Shown here: positions 8,466 through 17,454 of the stretch, one piece after another | Layout: every line of letters starts with the position of its first letter | How positions within the stretch are numbered: the stretch's first letter is position 1 | Assembly: GCA_017882265.1 (NCBI GenBank) | Contig: JADGPW010000037.1 | Location: forward strand, 1-54,051 | Reading direction: 5' to 3' | DNA length: 54,051 bases | DNA from: Chitinophagaceae bacterium | GTDB taxonomy: Bacteria; Bacteroidota; Bacteroidia; Chitinophagales; Chitinophagaceae | Translations under genes and position numbers: made by a program | The notes under the pieces: model-generated | The model's database searches: none | What the model saw: only the letters and a program-made list of their open reading frames with translations | What the model was told of the DNA's origin: nothing

Positions 8466-9574
8466 TGTCAGGGATCTACGTACATATTCCTTTTTGCAGG
8501 CAGGCCTGCTATTATTGTAATTTTCATTTCGCCACTTCATTGCATTTCAAAGATGAAATGGTAGCAGCATTGGTATGCGAAATTGAATACCAAAAAGATT
8601 ACCTCGCATCCGAAAATGTAGAGACCATTTATTTTGGAGGTGGAACTCCAAGCCTTTGTACGAAAGAGGAGCTGAGCCGGATGATGGAGAAGATCCGGGA
8701 GTGTTATATCATAACTCCCGGTGCCGAAATAAGTCTCGAAGTAAACCCGGATGATATCACCGAAGAAAAATTACTGGATTGGAAAGATCTCGGTATTAAC
8801 CGGCTTAGCATCGGTATCCAGAGTTTTTTTAACGAGGATCTTGAATGGATGAACCGTGCGCATTCTGAACAGCAGGCAATTGACAATTTGCAATTAGCAA
8901 GAAAACATTTTGATAATATCAGCATTGACCTTATCTATGGAACACCATCGCTGACCAACGAAAAATGGAAGCATAATGTGGATACAGCTATTTCTATGAA
9001 CATCCCCCATCTCTCCTGTTATGCATTGACCGTTGAACCCAGGACCCCTTTATATAAAATGATCCGGACAGGCCGGTCTCCGGATATAAACCCGGAAAAA
9101 CAATCCGGTCAGTTTTTATTATTAATGGAATGGCTCGGAAATGCCGGCTATGAGCATTATGAGATCTCTAATTTCTCACAACCGGGCCGACGCAGCCGTC
9201 ATAACTCCTCCTATTGGCAAGGAAAAAAATACCTGGGGATCGGCCCATCGGCCCATTCATTTAACGGGATAAGCCGGCAATGGAATATTGCTAACAATGC
9301 CATGTACACGGCATCGATCGGTAAAGCCGTCATTCCCTTTGAAAAAGAAGAGTTAACAGCTGTTCAAAAACTGAATGAATTTATTATGGTCTCCCTTCGA
9401 ACGATAGAGGGATTGGACCTTGATAAACTGGAAGAAGACAGGTTGAATAAGCTGTTGACTTCAAGCCGGAAATTTACTGACACCGGTTTAATGAAATTGG
9501 AGGGCCATTCACTGGTGCTGACCAAAGAAGGGAAATTACTGGCAGACGGGATTACAGCCACACTATTCTTTTAA
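8465..9574 (+). CDS. hemW: Radical SAM family heme chaperone HemW
   Basis: This 369-residue protein starts MSGIYVHIPFCRQACYYCNF: Cys11, Cys15 and Cys18 make the radical-SAM CxxxCxxC site, followed by N-F as in HemW rather than the fourth Cys of HemN. Downstream are YFGGGTPS (SAM-binding GGGTP), EISLEVNPDD, RLSIGIQSF, DLIYGTPS and the heme-associated SRHNSSYWQGKKYLGIGPSAHS block, then the C-terminal HemN-like domain. HemW binds heme and delivers it to respiratory proteins; it is often mis-annotated as coproporphyrinogen III oxidase. The ATG at 8465 is chosen because the family begins there; the 8414 ATG would add 17 unrelated residues. The stop shares TTAA with the convergent next gene. Confidence 0.93.
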   Translation: MSGIYVHIPFCRQACYYCNFHFATSLHFKDEMVAALVCEIEYQKDYLASENVETIYFGGGTPSLCTKEELSRMMEKIRECYIITPGAEISLEVNPDDITEEKLLDWKDLGINRLSIGIQSFFNEDLEWMNRAHSEQQAIDNLQLARKHFDNISIDLIYGTPSLTNEKWKHNVDTAISMNIPHLSCYALTVEPRTPLYKMIRTGRSPDINPEKQSGQFLLLMEWLGNAGYEHYEISNFSQPGRRSRHNSSYWQGKKYLGIGPSAHSFNGISRQWNIANNAMYTASIGKAVIPFEKEELTAVQKLNEFIMVSLRTIEGLDLDKLEEDRLNKLLTSSRKFTDTGLMKLEGHSLVLTKEGKLLADGITATLFF

Positions 9575-9777
9575 GCGTTACTTAACCACTGGATGATAAT
9601 ATTCAGGGCACAACCCAATGCCACCAGCGATGTGAGAATAAAATTAAACCATTTAATGGGGTGAGGTTTTGTACTGCCTTCTTTTTTACCTTCCTTCCAT
9701 TTGTTAAATTCAAGTACATTTATTACAATAAGAATGACAGCCGCTATTAAAAAAACCACCTGGAAAAACCTGATCAT
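9571..9777 (-). CDS. Small two-helix membrane protein
   Basis: This 68-residue protein has two hydrophobic helices, about residues 3-22 (FFQVVFLIAAVILIVINVL) and 44-63 (FNFILTSLVALGCALNIIIQ), joined by a lysine-rich loop (NKWKEGKKEGSTKPHP). Both features argue for a real small membrane protein rather than a shadow, and it has an ATG start. The family is not recognised. It is convergent with hemW, the two stop codons overlapping in TTAA. Function unknown. Confidence 0.6.
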   Translation of the reverse strand: MIRFFQVVFLIAAVILIVINVLEFNKWKEGKKEGSTKPHPIKWFNFILTSLVALGCALNIIIQWLSNA

Positions 9778-10020
9778 AGGCCATTCATTTAATGCCCATG
9801 AAGTTAAAGATTTACCAGCACCTGCTAAAGCTTATTTAAAAATAATTATGGCTTCAGATGATGTTGTTTCCAATACCCGTAAAGTTGCCGGGTGATAAGG
9901 CAGAGCACCATGATCAGAATGGCGGCGGGTGCGAATCCCTGATACGAAAGAGGCATAGGGTATAATTATAAATGATCAAATCACGTACCCGGTATTTCTC
10001 CGGGATCTAACGCTCACTTT

Positions 10021-11058
10021 TCAGACCATTACTTGTTCTATACGTTTAAAGCCCTCTGCGGGTTTAACATCTGCCCACAGTATTTTATAGACCGTTTCCG
10101 CTATGGGAATCGCTGCATCCACTAATTTATTTATATCATAAATACACCTGGAGGCATTATACCCCTCAGCGACCATGTTCATTTCCCCCTGGATTTCCTT
10201 TACCGTGTGGCCCTTACCGATCATGTTGCCAAATCTCCGGTTCCGGCTGTATAATGAATAACAGGTGACCAGCAAGTCGCCGAGGTAAACAGATGCCGCA
10301 TAATTGGGGGTTTTACGATGGGTGATTGGATCTTCCCCTTCATGTTCACCCACAGTAATATGTTTGGCGCCAAATTTTCTCAAAAATCCTGCCATTTCAT
10401 CCGCTGCATTAGCTATATAAACACTCAAAAAATTGTCTCCATAATCAAGGCCATGGGCAATGCCGGCACCCAGGGCATAAATGTTCTTTAACACTGCCGC
10501 ATATTGCACACCCAGTATATCATGGTTGACGATCGTGTTGATATAGGGAGTTATAAAATGGGAGGCTATCTGGGATGCCCTGTTAATGTCTCGTCCTGAA
10601 AAAGTGAGGTAAGAAAGTTTTTCAGTCGCTACTTCTTCTGCATGGCAGGGGCCCAGCACTGCAAAATAATCATCAAGGGGAATATTGAATTGTCGCTGCA
10701 AATAATCATTCAACAGGATATTCTTATCTGGCAACAATCCTTTAATGGCAGAGACAATTTTTTTCCCTTTCCAGGCACCTTGATTTACCGGCGCCAGGCT
10801 TTCCTCCACATAGGCTGAAGGAACTGCGATAACCAGAACATCTGATTTTTCAATCACTTCGGTGATATCGGTTGACATCGAAAGAAGGGAGACATCAAAC
10901 CTGGCCGCACTTAAATAAGTCGGATTATTTCCGTGTTCCCGTATATGTCTAATAATGCCGGGATTTCGAATCCACCAGTGGATAGCGTGTTTCCTGTCCG
11001 TCAAAATTTTTGCCAGCGCCGTTGCCCAACTGCCGCCGCCGATGATACCAAATGTCAT
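10021..11058 (-). CDS. gpsA: Glycerol-3-phosphate dehydrogenase (NAD(P)+)
   Basis: This 345-residue protein starts MTFGIIGGGSWATALAKIL, the GxGxxxA dinucleotide-binding loop of the NAD-dependent glycerol-3-phosphate dehydrogenase family. The substrate domain contains the LGPCHAEEVA, VLKNIYALGAGIAHGLDYGDN (catalytic lysine in VLKN) and RNRRFGNMIGKG motifs. The enzyme reduces dihydroxyacetone phosphate to sn-glycerol-3-phosphate for phospholipid synthesis. Length is normal for the family. It lies alone between a small membrane protein and the unknown gene at 11161, separated from the latter by 102 bases. The CCCGG(7)CCGGG hairpin at 9988-10004 could be its terminator but lacks a T run. Confidence 0.95.
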   Translation of the reverse strand: MTFGIIGGGSWATALAKILTDRKHAIHWWIRNPGIIRHIREHGNNPTYLSAARFDVSLLSMSTDITEVIEKSDVLVIAVPSAYVEESLAPVNQGAWKGKKIVSAIKGLLPDKNILLNDYLQRQFNIPLDDYFAVLGPCHAEEVATEKLSYLTFSGRDINRASQIASHFITPYINTIVNHDILGVQYAAVLKNIYALGAGIAHGLDYGDNFLSVYIANAADEMAGFLRKFGAKHITVGEHEGEDPITHRKTPNYAASVYLGDLLVTCYSLYSRNRRFGNMIGKGHTVKEIQGEMNMVAEGYNASRCIYDINKLVDAAIPIAETVYKILWADVKPAEGFKRIEQVMV

Positions 11059-11160
11059 ACACCATCTTTATAAACGAAAATAATGAATTGGGTAAGGAGT
11101 CTGTAACTATAGCTTAAAAGCTCCGGCAAATTGTAGTAAGCCCCTTCAACTATTGAGAAT

Positions 11161-11787
11161 CTATAATGCCTGCTCCATTAAGGAAGCAATAGTTATGAAG
11201 TCGTTGGCATCGGTTGAAGCTTTCATGCCCATTGAGTAGGCTCTGGGCAGGGTAGCAATAGTTAAAACAGAGCCGGTATCAGCAGGTTCCAGTTGTACAT
11301 ACCGTTCCATTTTCAATCCACCACCTACATCAGATTTAACCCGGGCAAATTTTTCGGCCAGTTTAAGCAGTTCTTTGTTATTATTAAGTTTAGCTATGGC
11401 AGCGGCATCTCCTGTAAATTTGGAAGACCCGAATACTTTAGGCCCTTCCATGGACACAACACCACCTACCGTTTTGTTGATTGGCGTTATAAAAGCAATA
11501 CTTCCCACATGGCAGCCGATTCCCATTTTGTTAATCATCATAACAATATGTACCGGACGGGGGTTTGTAATATTAAATACGAGGTTACATAACACTTTTT
11601 CTTTCCCTCCAAAAACGGCGACAGAAAGGCCTTTGGCAAATGACGCGACTAGGTTTTCTACGGGAGCATCGGCCAGGCTAACGGAATACTCCAGGGGCGT
11701 ATTGAGTCCTAAATCCTGGCGAAGTATTTCTTCTACCTTAGGTCCTATTTTATCAATGTCCTGGGTAGAATAAGCTAGGTTGTTCAT
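11161..11787 (-). CDS. Conserved-looking protein of unknown function
   Basis: This 208-residue soluble protein has no signal peptide and no hydrophobic helix. Visible segments include LNTPLEYSVSLADAP, FGGKEKVLCNLVFNITNPRP, GIGCHVGSIAFITPINKTVGG, FTGDAAAIAKLNNNKEL and LATLPRAYSMGMKASTDAND. I do not recognise the family. The regular alternation of strands and helices, normal codon use and an ATG start make it a genuine gene. It lies between gpsA and the efflux adaptor gene on the same strand, 65 bases after the latter's stop, so it may be cotranscribed with the efflux genes. Function unknown. Confidence 0.7.
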   Translation of the reverse strand: MNNLAYSTQDIDKIGPKVEEILRQDLGLNTPLEYSVSLADAPVENLVASFAKGLSVAVFGGKEKVLCNLVFNITNPRPVHIVMMINKMGIGCHVGSIAFITPINKTVGGVVSMEGPKVFGSSKFTGDAAAIAKLNNNKELLKLAEKFARVKSDVGGGLKMERYVQLEPADTGSVLTIATLPRAYSMGMKASTDANDFITIASLMEQAL

Positions 11788-11852
11788 GATTTTCTTTTTT
11801 ATTGATTAGAAAATAGATAAATATTTCCCAGGTCTTATTCACGCGTAACTTT

Positions 11853-13202
11853 TTACTTCTCAAATAATTTATCCTTGGGAACCACTTTTACTTTCATACC
11901 ATCTTTCAATGTTTTGCTGATGGATGTGTAGGGATCTGTCACCACCTCGTCCCCGGAATTTATCCCACTGAGAATTTGAATATAATTCATATCCTGTATA
12001 CCCGATCTCACCACTGATTTTTTAACGGTACCGTCTTTCTGTAAAACAAACACGACTTCTTCCAGTTCATCGTCAGAAGAATTTTTTGAGTCATTAATAT
12101 CTTCGCCTTTGTTTTTTTCCTCTTCCTTCTTTTTATCCGCCATGCTTTTATCACTGCCTTTTACTCTTGCATTGACTGCACCGATCGGAACAGCCAGTAC
12201 ATCATCGATCCTTTTCGTTTTAATATCGGCGCTGGCATTCATTCCGGGACGGAAAGGAAAGGTTTTATTGCCAAGATCCCGGTAAGACGCCGTGTCCAGC
12301 CTGATCCTGACTTCGTAATTAGTAACATCATTGGAAGTAGCAACAGGAGAAGTGCTCTTGGTGCTGCTGGCGATCTTAGTGACCACCCCTTTGAATTTTC
12401 TGTTATTATAAGCATCTACTTCTACATCAGCGGAATCTCCGATATTAATTTTTACGATATCATTCTCACCCACATCCACCCTTACTTCCAGGACAGACAT
12501 ATCTGACACGGTCATCATTTCGGTACCCACGTTAAAACTATTACCCGCGACACTTTCCCCTTTTTTAACTTTCAACGATGAGATCACTCCATCCATCGGA
12601 GACACAATGGTAGCACGACTCAGATCTTTATTGGCCCGGGTAAGACCCGTTTGCGTGGATTGAACACCGGCTTTCAGACTCTTAATATTTGCCTCAGCCG
12701 CCGTGTAATTGGCCTGGGCCGAACGATAGGTGACCTCGTATTGTTCCAGTTCAGCTTTGCTGATCACTTTCTGATCATATAATGTTTTGTTCCTGTCAAG
12801 TGTTTGTTTAGCCAGCACCAGATTGGCTCTTAAAGATTCAAGGGACGCTACACTATTATCAACTATGGCCACTGATTGGTTCACCTTTGAAGCAGCTTCA
12901 TCCCTTTGCAGGGCATATATATCCGCATAAATCCTGGCCAATATTTTCCCCTTTTTTACACTATCTCCTTCTTCCACGTACAATTCAGTGATCTGCCCGG
13001 CAATATCGGGACTGATCTTCACTTCCACTTCCGGGTAGATCTTCCCGCTGGCATTCACTGTTTCAATAATGGTACGTTTTGCAGCTTTTTCCGTCGCTAC
13101 CTTTTCGGTTTTATTACCACCGCCACCCATTACTTTATAAACAATATACGCCCCGGCCAATACACCCAGAATGATCAATCCCCATTTCAATTTTTTATTC
13201 AT
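11853..13202 (-). CDS. HlyD/MacA-like efflux adaptor (membrane fusion protein)
   Basis: This 449-residue protein has an N-terminal membrane anchor (about residues 6-24, WGLIILGVLAGAYIVYKVM), a barrel-sandwich lipoyl-like region (YVEEGDSVKKGKILARI), a coiled-coil hairpin (about 100-200, with two long heptad-rich arms), the second lipoyl half (SPMDGVISSLKVKKGESV), and a beta-barrel domain (about 235-340). A lysine- and glutamate-rich loop (about 360-385) is an insertion. It bridges an inner-membrane pump to the TolC-like protein encoded 98 bases upstream. The substrate cannot be told. A MacB-type ATPase permease or RND pump would be expected next, but the following gene is the unknown protein at 11161. 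Confidence 0.88.
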   Translation of the reverse strand: MNKKLKWGLIILGVLAGAYIVYKVMGGGGNKTEKVATEKAAKRTIIETVNASGKIYPEVEVKISPDIAGQITELYVEEGDSVKKGKILARIYADIYALQRDEAASKVNQSVAIVDNSVASLESLRANLVLAKQTLDRNKTLYDQKVISKAELEQYEVTYRSAQANYTAAEANIKSLKAGVQSTQTGLTRANKDLSRATIVSPMDGVISSLKVKKGESVAGNSFNVGTEMMTVSDMSVLEVRVDVGENDIVKINIGDSADVEVDAYNNRKFKGVVTKIASSTKSTSPVATSNDVTNYEVRIRLDTASYRDLGNKTFPFRPGMNASADIKTKRIDDVLAVPIGAVNARVKGSDKSMADKKKEEEKNKGEDINDSKNSSDDELEEVVFVLQKDGTVKKSVVRSGIQDMNYIQILSGINSGDEVVTDPYTSISKTLKDGMKVKVVPKDKLFEK

Positions 13203-13300
13203 CTGCGATCTGATTTAATATTTTTCCGTTCAACTTCTTTATTTGCCTACTCCTTTTCTTCCTGCAGCCTCTAAGTAACTTTTAACTATTTATCTTTTAT

Positions 13301-14752
13301 CTACAATTTTAATCCCTGTCCTTTATAAAATTCCAGCAGTTTCATTTTAAACACGTAATCATACTGTGAATACAATAGCTGGCTTTCTGCCAGGGCGAGA
13401 TTTCCCTGTGTGGTGATCAGGTCATAGGTGGATAACAGTCCCAGGTCATATCTTTTGGTAGCATAATCATAAGCTTTGCGGGAGAACTCCACGGCTTTCC
13501 TGTTGGCATTGAATTTCTGCATAGCCGATACAGCGTCATTATAGGCCGTATAAATATCCTGTTTGAGGGTAAAACTATTCTTTTCCTGCTGCAATTCATA
13601 TTGCTTTACATTGAGTTTCGAACGTTGCCAGGCCGTACGCAGGCTACCACCATTTAAGATGGGAACGCTTATCGTTAACCCAACGGATTGGCGAAAATTC
13701 TGATTCAATTGATTAAAATATCCGATTTTCCCAAAAGTATAAATATCAAATGGCGATAATGGAAATACCTGGTAAGGTGTACCCCCCACCGTAACAGAAC
13801 CGATAGCCGTATTCAGTTGCGTTTTGGATTTGATCTCCATTGCCTTGTTGTTAAACGTGCTGCCCAGGCTGCCGAATAGTGAAAAGGTCGGATACATAGC
13901 ACCCCTTGACACCTCCACCATTTTCTTCGCAGATAAAATATTCAACTGATCCACTTTTTGCTGAGGCATATTTGCTGTAGCAAGCAAATAGACGGCATCG
14001 GGCTGCAGGTTAGCAAGACTTTCGACAGGTATCAGTTCAACCGCAGGTGCAACGATGTCAAACGGAGCGGCAGGATCTATATTCAAAAGCGCCTTCATTT
14101 GCAACAATGATTGCAGGGCCGCCGTTCCCGCGCTGATAAGACTGGAACTGTCACTTTCATATAATGATTCCAGGTTGACGGCATTTAATTCGGGAAGTTT
14201 TCCGGCATCTACCTGCTTACGTGTACTTTCCAGTTGCGATCTTGTCTGGGCAAGCTTTGATTTGGCAAGGTTTATCTGTTCCCTGGCCAGCAATACCTGC
14301 AAATAGGCCACGGCCACATTCAATGCTACATCATTTTTGGCTTTTTCTACGCCCGCTTCGGTAGCTTTTACATTCAGGTCCCTGGCTTCGATCGTATTTT
14401 TTTTGGTGAACCAGTTAAATAGATCCGCACCAGCCTGGAGTGAATAATTATTGAATACATAGCCGGTCGTGATCAGGCTGAAAGTTGTCGGGTCCTGGTT
14501 GCGGCCGGCGCTGTATCCCAAACTGTTGCTAAAGGTGGCACTCGGGTATTGTCCCCATTTGCTTTGTTGCCAGTCAAGCTGGGCAAAACGAATCTGCAGG
14601 TCAGCCTGTCTTACAGAAATATTATTTTTCAGTGCATACTCAACACATTTCGGGAGATCCCATTTTTCTACCGGACCCGTCGGTATAGATTGGGCAAAAG
14701 AAACAATTCCGTGCAACAGGAGGATGCCCAGTTTTATACATCGTGTCATCAT
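13301..14752 (-). CDS. TolC-family outer-membrane efflux protein
   Basis: This 483-residue protein has a signal peptide (about 1-20, ending VSFAQ) followed by two repeats of the outer-membrane efflux domain: CVEYALKNNISVRQADL...LAREQINLAKSKLAQT and, in the C-terminal half, VPILNGGSLRTAWQRSKLN...YDLGLLSTYDLITTQ. These form the 12-strand barrel with the long periplasmic alpha tunnel. It lies directly upstream of the adaptor gene. A TATTTTTG -7-like box (14757-14764) ends only four bases before the ATG at 14752; if it is active the message would be nearly leaderless. Two consecutive ATG codons occur at the start. Confidence 0.9.
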   Translation of the reverse strand: MMTRCIKLGILLLHGIVSFAQSIPTGPVEKWDLPKCVEYALKNNISVRQADLQIRFAQLDWQQSKWGQYPSATFSNSLGYSAGRNQDPTTFSLITTGYVFNNYSLQAGADLFNWFTKKNTIEARDLNVKATEAGVEKAKNDVALNVAVAYLQVLLAREQINLAKSKLAQTRSQLESTRKQVDAGKLPELNAVNLESLYESDSSSLISAGTAALQSLLQMKALLNIDPAAPFDIVAPAVELIPVESLANLQPDAVYLLATANMPQQKVDQLNILSAKKMVEVSRGAMYPTFSLFGSLGSTFNNKAMEIKSKTQLNTAIGSVTVGGTPYQVFPLSPFDIYTFGKIGYFNQLNQNFRQSVGLTISVPILNGGSLRTAWQRSKLNVKQYELQQEKNSFTLKQDIYTAYNDAVSAMQKFNANRKAVEFSRKAYDYATKRYDLGLLSTYDLITTQGNLALAESQLLYSQYDYVFKMKLLEFYKGQGLKL

Positions 14753-14866
14753 GGGGCAAAAATAAGCATGGATTTTGGGATTGCCGGGATTTAACGGATT
14801 ACCTGAGAAGAATCAGTTTTTGGAAACCTGATCAATTTTGAAGAATAAATTCAATCTGATTTTTTG

Positions 14867-16042
14867 TCAGATTTCCCTCAAAGCAACCTCCAAGTCGGCA
14901 ATAATATAGGACGGATCTTCCAGCCCCACATACATTCTCACGTAGCGATGCTCTTTATTGGCCGGATCAAAATCCTTCGGATGGATACCGGCGCATTTGG
15001 GAATCACAAGACTTTCATGCCCACCCCAGCTTACGGCCATCATTATATGCTGCAGCGACTCGCAGAATTTTACGATGGATTCCATTTTATCTGTATTCAT
15101 CACAAAAGTAAACAGACCGCCTGCACCTTTCATTTGTTGTTGCGCTAATTCATATTGGGGAAAGGTTTCATCAAGAGGGAAAAGGACCCCTTCTATTTTG
15201 GGATGCTGTTTAAGGAAATTGACAACTTCGATAGCGGACTGGCTGATCCGGTGCAAACGAACAGGTAAGGTCCTTAATCCCCGTATTAATAACCACGCAT
15301 TGAAGGGCTGAATGCCACTGCCAATATTAAGGTATTCACTGTCGAATATTTTTTTCATCATGGCATGGGTCCCGCTAAGCACTCCACCCAGGGTGTCGCT
15401 ATGACCCCCGATATACTTGGTCGCGGTTTGCATCGCCATATCCATACCCATCTCGATCGGCCTTTGATAGATCGGGGAACAATAACTGTTATCAATGAGC
15501 GTAATAATGTTTTTTGACCTGGCCAATGCGCCAACTGCTTTTATATCCTGCAAAGCAAAATCCCAACTATTGGGTGATTCGAGATAATAGAGAACCGTGT
15601 TGGATCGGGCGGCATTTTTCCAGTTGTCTATTTGAGTTCCGTCAATATAGGTAGTTGTGATACCAAACCGGGGTAATACCACATCAAACATCTTTTGCGC
15701 CCAGGTATACGGTGCTTTTACGGAAACAATATGGTCGCCTGATTTAACATTAGCGAATACACCGGCAAAGATGGCCGCTGCCCCGTTATTAAAAACCAGG
15801 CAATCCTCCGCCCCGTCCAGGGCCGCCAGCTTTTTACGTAGAATATCAACGGTAGGATTCAAACCACGGCTGTATAGGTAGCCTCCCATTTCATCTTCAA
15901 AAGCTTTCCCCAGGTCATCCACTTTCTTAAATACGAAATTGCTGGTCTGAATAATGGGAGGTGAGACGGCATTGAAATAATTTTCCCTGTCTTCGGCCAG
16001 CTCATTTATGATTTGGGAAATGTCCATATTATTCATTTTCAT
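14867..16042 (-). CDS. PLP-dependent Cys/Met-metabolism enzyme
   Basis: This 391-residue fold-type I PLP enzyme has the Cys/Met-metabolism signature: LDGAEDCLVFNNGAAAI, the IDNSYCSP segment with Asp184 that contacts the pyridine nitrogen, and the SATKYIGGHSD-type motif (TATKYIGGHSDTLGG) with Lys209 as the PLP lysine. The C-terminal VSWGGHESL is typical of cystathionine gamma-synthase, cystathionine beta/gamma-lyase and methionine gamma-lyase. Which reaction is catalysed cannot be settled. The ATG at 16042 overlaps the stop of the upstream permease gene by 14 bases, so the two are almost certainly translated from one message and the enzyme may break down or convert the imported amino acid. Confidence 0.88.
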   Translation of the reverse strand: MKMNNMDISQIINELAEDRENYFNAVSPPIIQTSNFVFKKVDDLGKAFEDEMGGYLYSRGLNPTVDILRKKLAALDGAEDCLVFNNGAAAIFAGVFANVKSGDHIVSVKAPYTWAQKMFDVVLPRFGITTTYIDGTQIDNWKNAARSNTVLYYLESPNSWDFALQDIKAVGALARSKNIITLIDNSYCSPIYQRPIEMGMDMAMQTATKYIGGHSDTLGGVLSGTHAMMKKIFDSEYLNIGSGIQPFNAWLLIRGLRTLPVRLHRISQSAIEVVNFLKQHPKIEGVLFPLDETFPQYELAQQQMKGAGGLFTFVMNTDKMESIVKFCESLQHIMMAVSWGGHESLVIPKCAGIHPKDFDPANKEHRYVRMYVGLEDPSYIIADLEVALREI

Positions 16043-17396
16043 GCACAGAAGGTTTAAATCCTTTTACCAGGAAATAGAGAAGTATGAAACCTGCCATTAC
16101 ACCTAATCCTATCAACGATAATTTCGTCTGGTTGACAAGCAGGCTGATGGCTACAAAAGTATATGCGGATATAAAAATGATGGGAAGTAAAGGATACCAT
16201 TTCATACTATATATACCGGTGCCATCCAGGTGAGCTGTTCGTTTCCGGATGATGAAAATGCTTCCGGCAGAAAGCGCCATACCAAAACAATCCAGGAAAA
16301 TAGTAAAGCTGAGAAGTGTATCAAATTTTTTTGCCCAGAAAACAATGATTATAGCAAGACCGGCAAAAAGAGTTAAAGCAAGTGTCAGTGCACCGCGATT
16401 ATTTCTTTTTTGAAAAACAGCAGGTAAAATCTTATCCTCACTCATCGCCACCATAACCCTGGGGTTGCTCAATAATAAAACATTGATATAGGCTAGTACA
16501 CTGAGGAATAAAAGTATGGATAGGATTCTTTCTGCATTCACACCGAAAATTTTTGATGCCATTATTGCAGCGATATTGGGGGCTGGTTTCAGGCTTTCCA
16601 ACTTTAAGTTTTCAAAGCCAATTACATGCACATAGGCATAATTGATCATCAGGTATAAAGTAATGATTATAAAAATGCCCATAAAAATCCCCCGGGGTAT
16701 ATTTTTGTTTGGTCTATCAACCTCCGAGCCGAAGTTGATCGTTTGCTGGTAACCCCCATATGTAAAGCTGACAGCTACCAGGCCAATACCAAATGCTTTT
16801 ATGTATTCCAGGAAACCAGGATTCATGGTTGAACTAATCAAATGGGATGTATGGTTAGTATTAGTAGCAAAGAATAAAGGCGTAATGAGTAAAAGAATAA
16901 GGGTTATTTTGATAACCGTTAATACACTTTGCGTTTTAGCGCTAAGCCGCAGACCCAGCATATTTACTCCGTAAAAAAGCACGATGGCTGCCAACGCGAT
17001 GCCTATATGTACGGTTTGTATATAACCGGCATCCTGCGCGCCGGGTATAATGACACCGGTTATATATTCACTCCCAACCAGGGCTACGGCGGCACCGGAA
17101 GCTGCATTGGAAACAAGGATGATACAATTGATCGCAAAGGCAATAGACGGATGGTATGCATAAGAAAAGACTTTATAGTACCCACCCATTACCGGCAACC
17201 TGGAACCGATCTCGGCATAGGTCAATGCCCCGCATAATGCCACCAATCCACCGGCCAGCCAGGCAACAAAAAAAATGAACGGTGTAGGAGAGGCTGCAGC
17301 CACATTGGCCGGTGTACGGAAAATTCCCATGCCAATAACAAGACTGACAACGATCATAGTAAAGTCAAACAATCCTAATTTGTTTCTTCCAGTCAT
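16029..17396 (-). CDS. APC-family amino-acid permease
   Basis: This 455-residue protein has twelve predicted hydrophobic helices. The N-terminal motif LFDFTMIVVSLVIGMGIF with G-x-G-I-F is the substrate-binding unwound part of helix 1 in the APC superfamily, and the first half continues with LAGGLVALCGALTYAEIGSRLPVMGG. It moves amino acids across the inner membrane, perhaps as an exchanger of the LAT type (FTYGGYQQTINFGSEVDRPNKNIPRG). The ATG at 17396 (MTGRNK) is chosen because it sits at the family start; an ATG at 17420 would add eight residues. It is divergent from the TonB receptor, with only about 55 bases between their starts, and overlaps the PLP-enzyme gene. Confidence 0.88.
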   Translation of the reverse strand: MTGRNKLGLFDFTMIVVSLVIGMGIFRTPANVAAASPTPFIFFVAWLAGGLVALCGALTYAEIGSRLPVMGGYYKVFSYAYHPSIAFAINCIILVSNAASGAAVALVGSEYITGVIIPGAQDAGYIQTVHIGIALAAIVLFYGVNMLGLRLSAKTQSVLTVIKITLILLLITPLFFATNTNHTSHLISSTMNPGFLEYIKAFGIGLVAVSFTYGGYQQTINFGSEVDRPNKNIPRGIFMGIFIIITLYLMINYAYVHVIGFENLKLESLKPAPNIAAIMASKIFGVNAERILSILLFLSVLAYINVLLLSNPRVMVAMSEDKILPAVFQKRNNRGALTLALTLFAGLAIIIVFWAKKFDTLLSFTIFLDCFGMALSAGSIFIIRKRTAHLDGTGIYSMKWYPLLPIIFISAYTFVAISLLVNQTKLSLIGLGVMAGFILLYFLVKGFKPSVHENE

Positions 17397-17399
17397 AGT

Positions 17400-17430
17400 T
17401 TGAAGATAGCAAAAAAACATTCTATCTTTA
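17400..17430 (+). promoter_or_regulatory. Putative Bacteroidota promoter of the TonB-receptor gene
   Basis: A TTG at 17400-17402 is followed after 20 bases by TATCTTTA at 17423-17430, one base off the TAnnTTTG -7 consensus. Spacing to the -33 element is right. The expected start site is about 17437, just upstream of the ATG at 17455. It overlaps the start region of the divergent permease gene. Confidence 0.4.
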
Positions 17431-17454
17431 CCTTACTGACCCAAGCCAATGTTT

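Noticed and set aside
9701-9895. 64-codon plus-strand frame with LPAPAKAYL, resembling a DUF6544-type start
   Set aside because: The likeness is short, the frame overlaps the small membrane protein on the other strand and no further conserved residues follow. A remnant is possible but not supportable.
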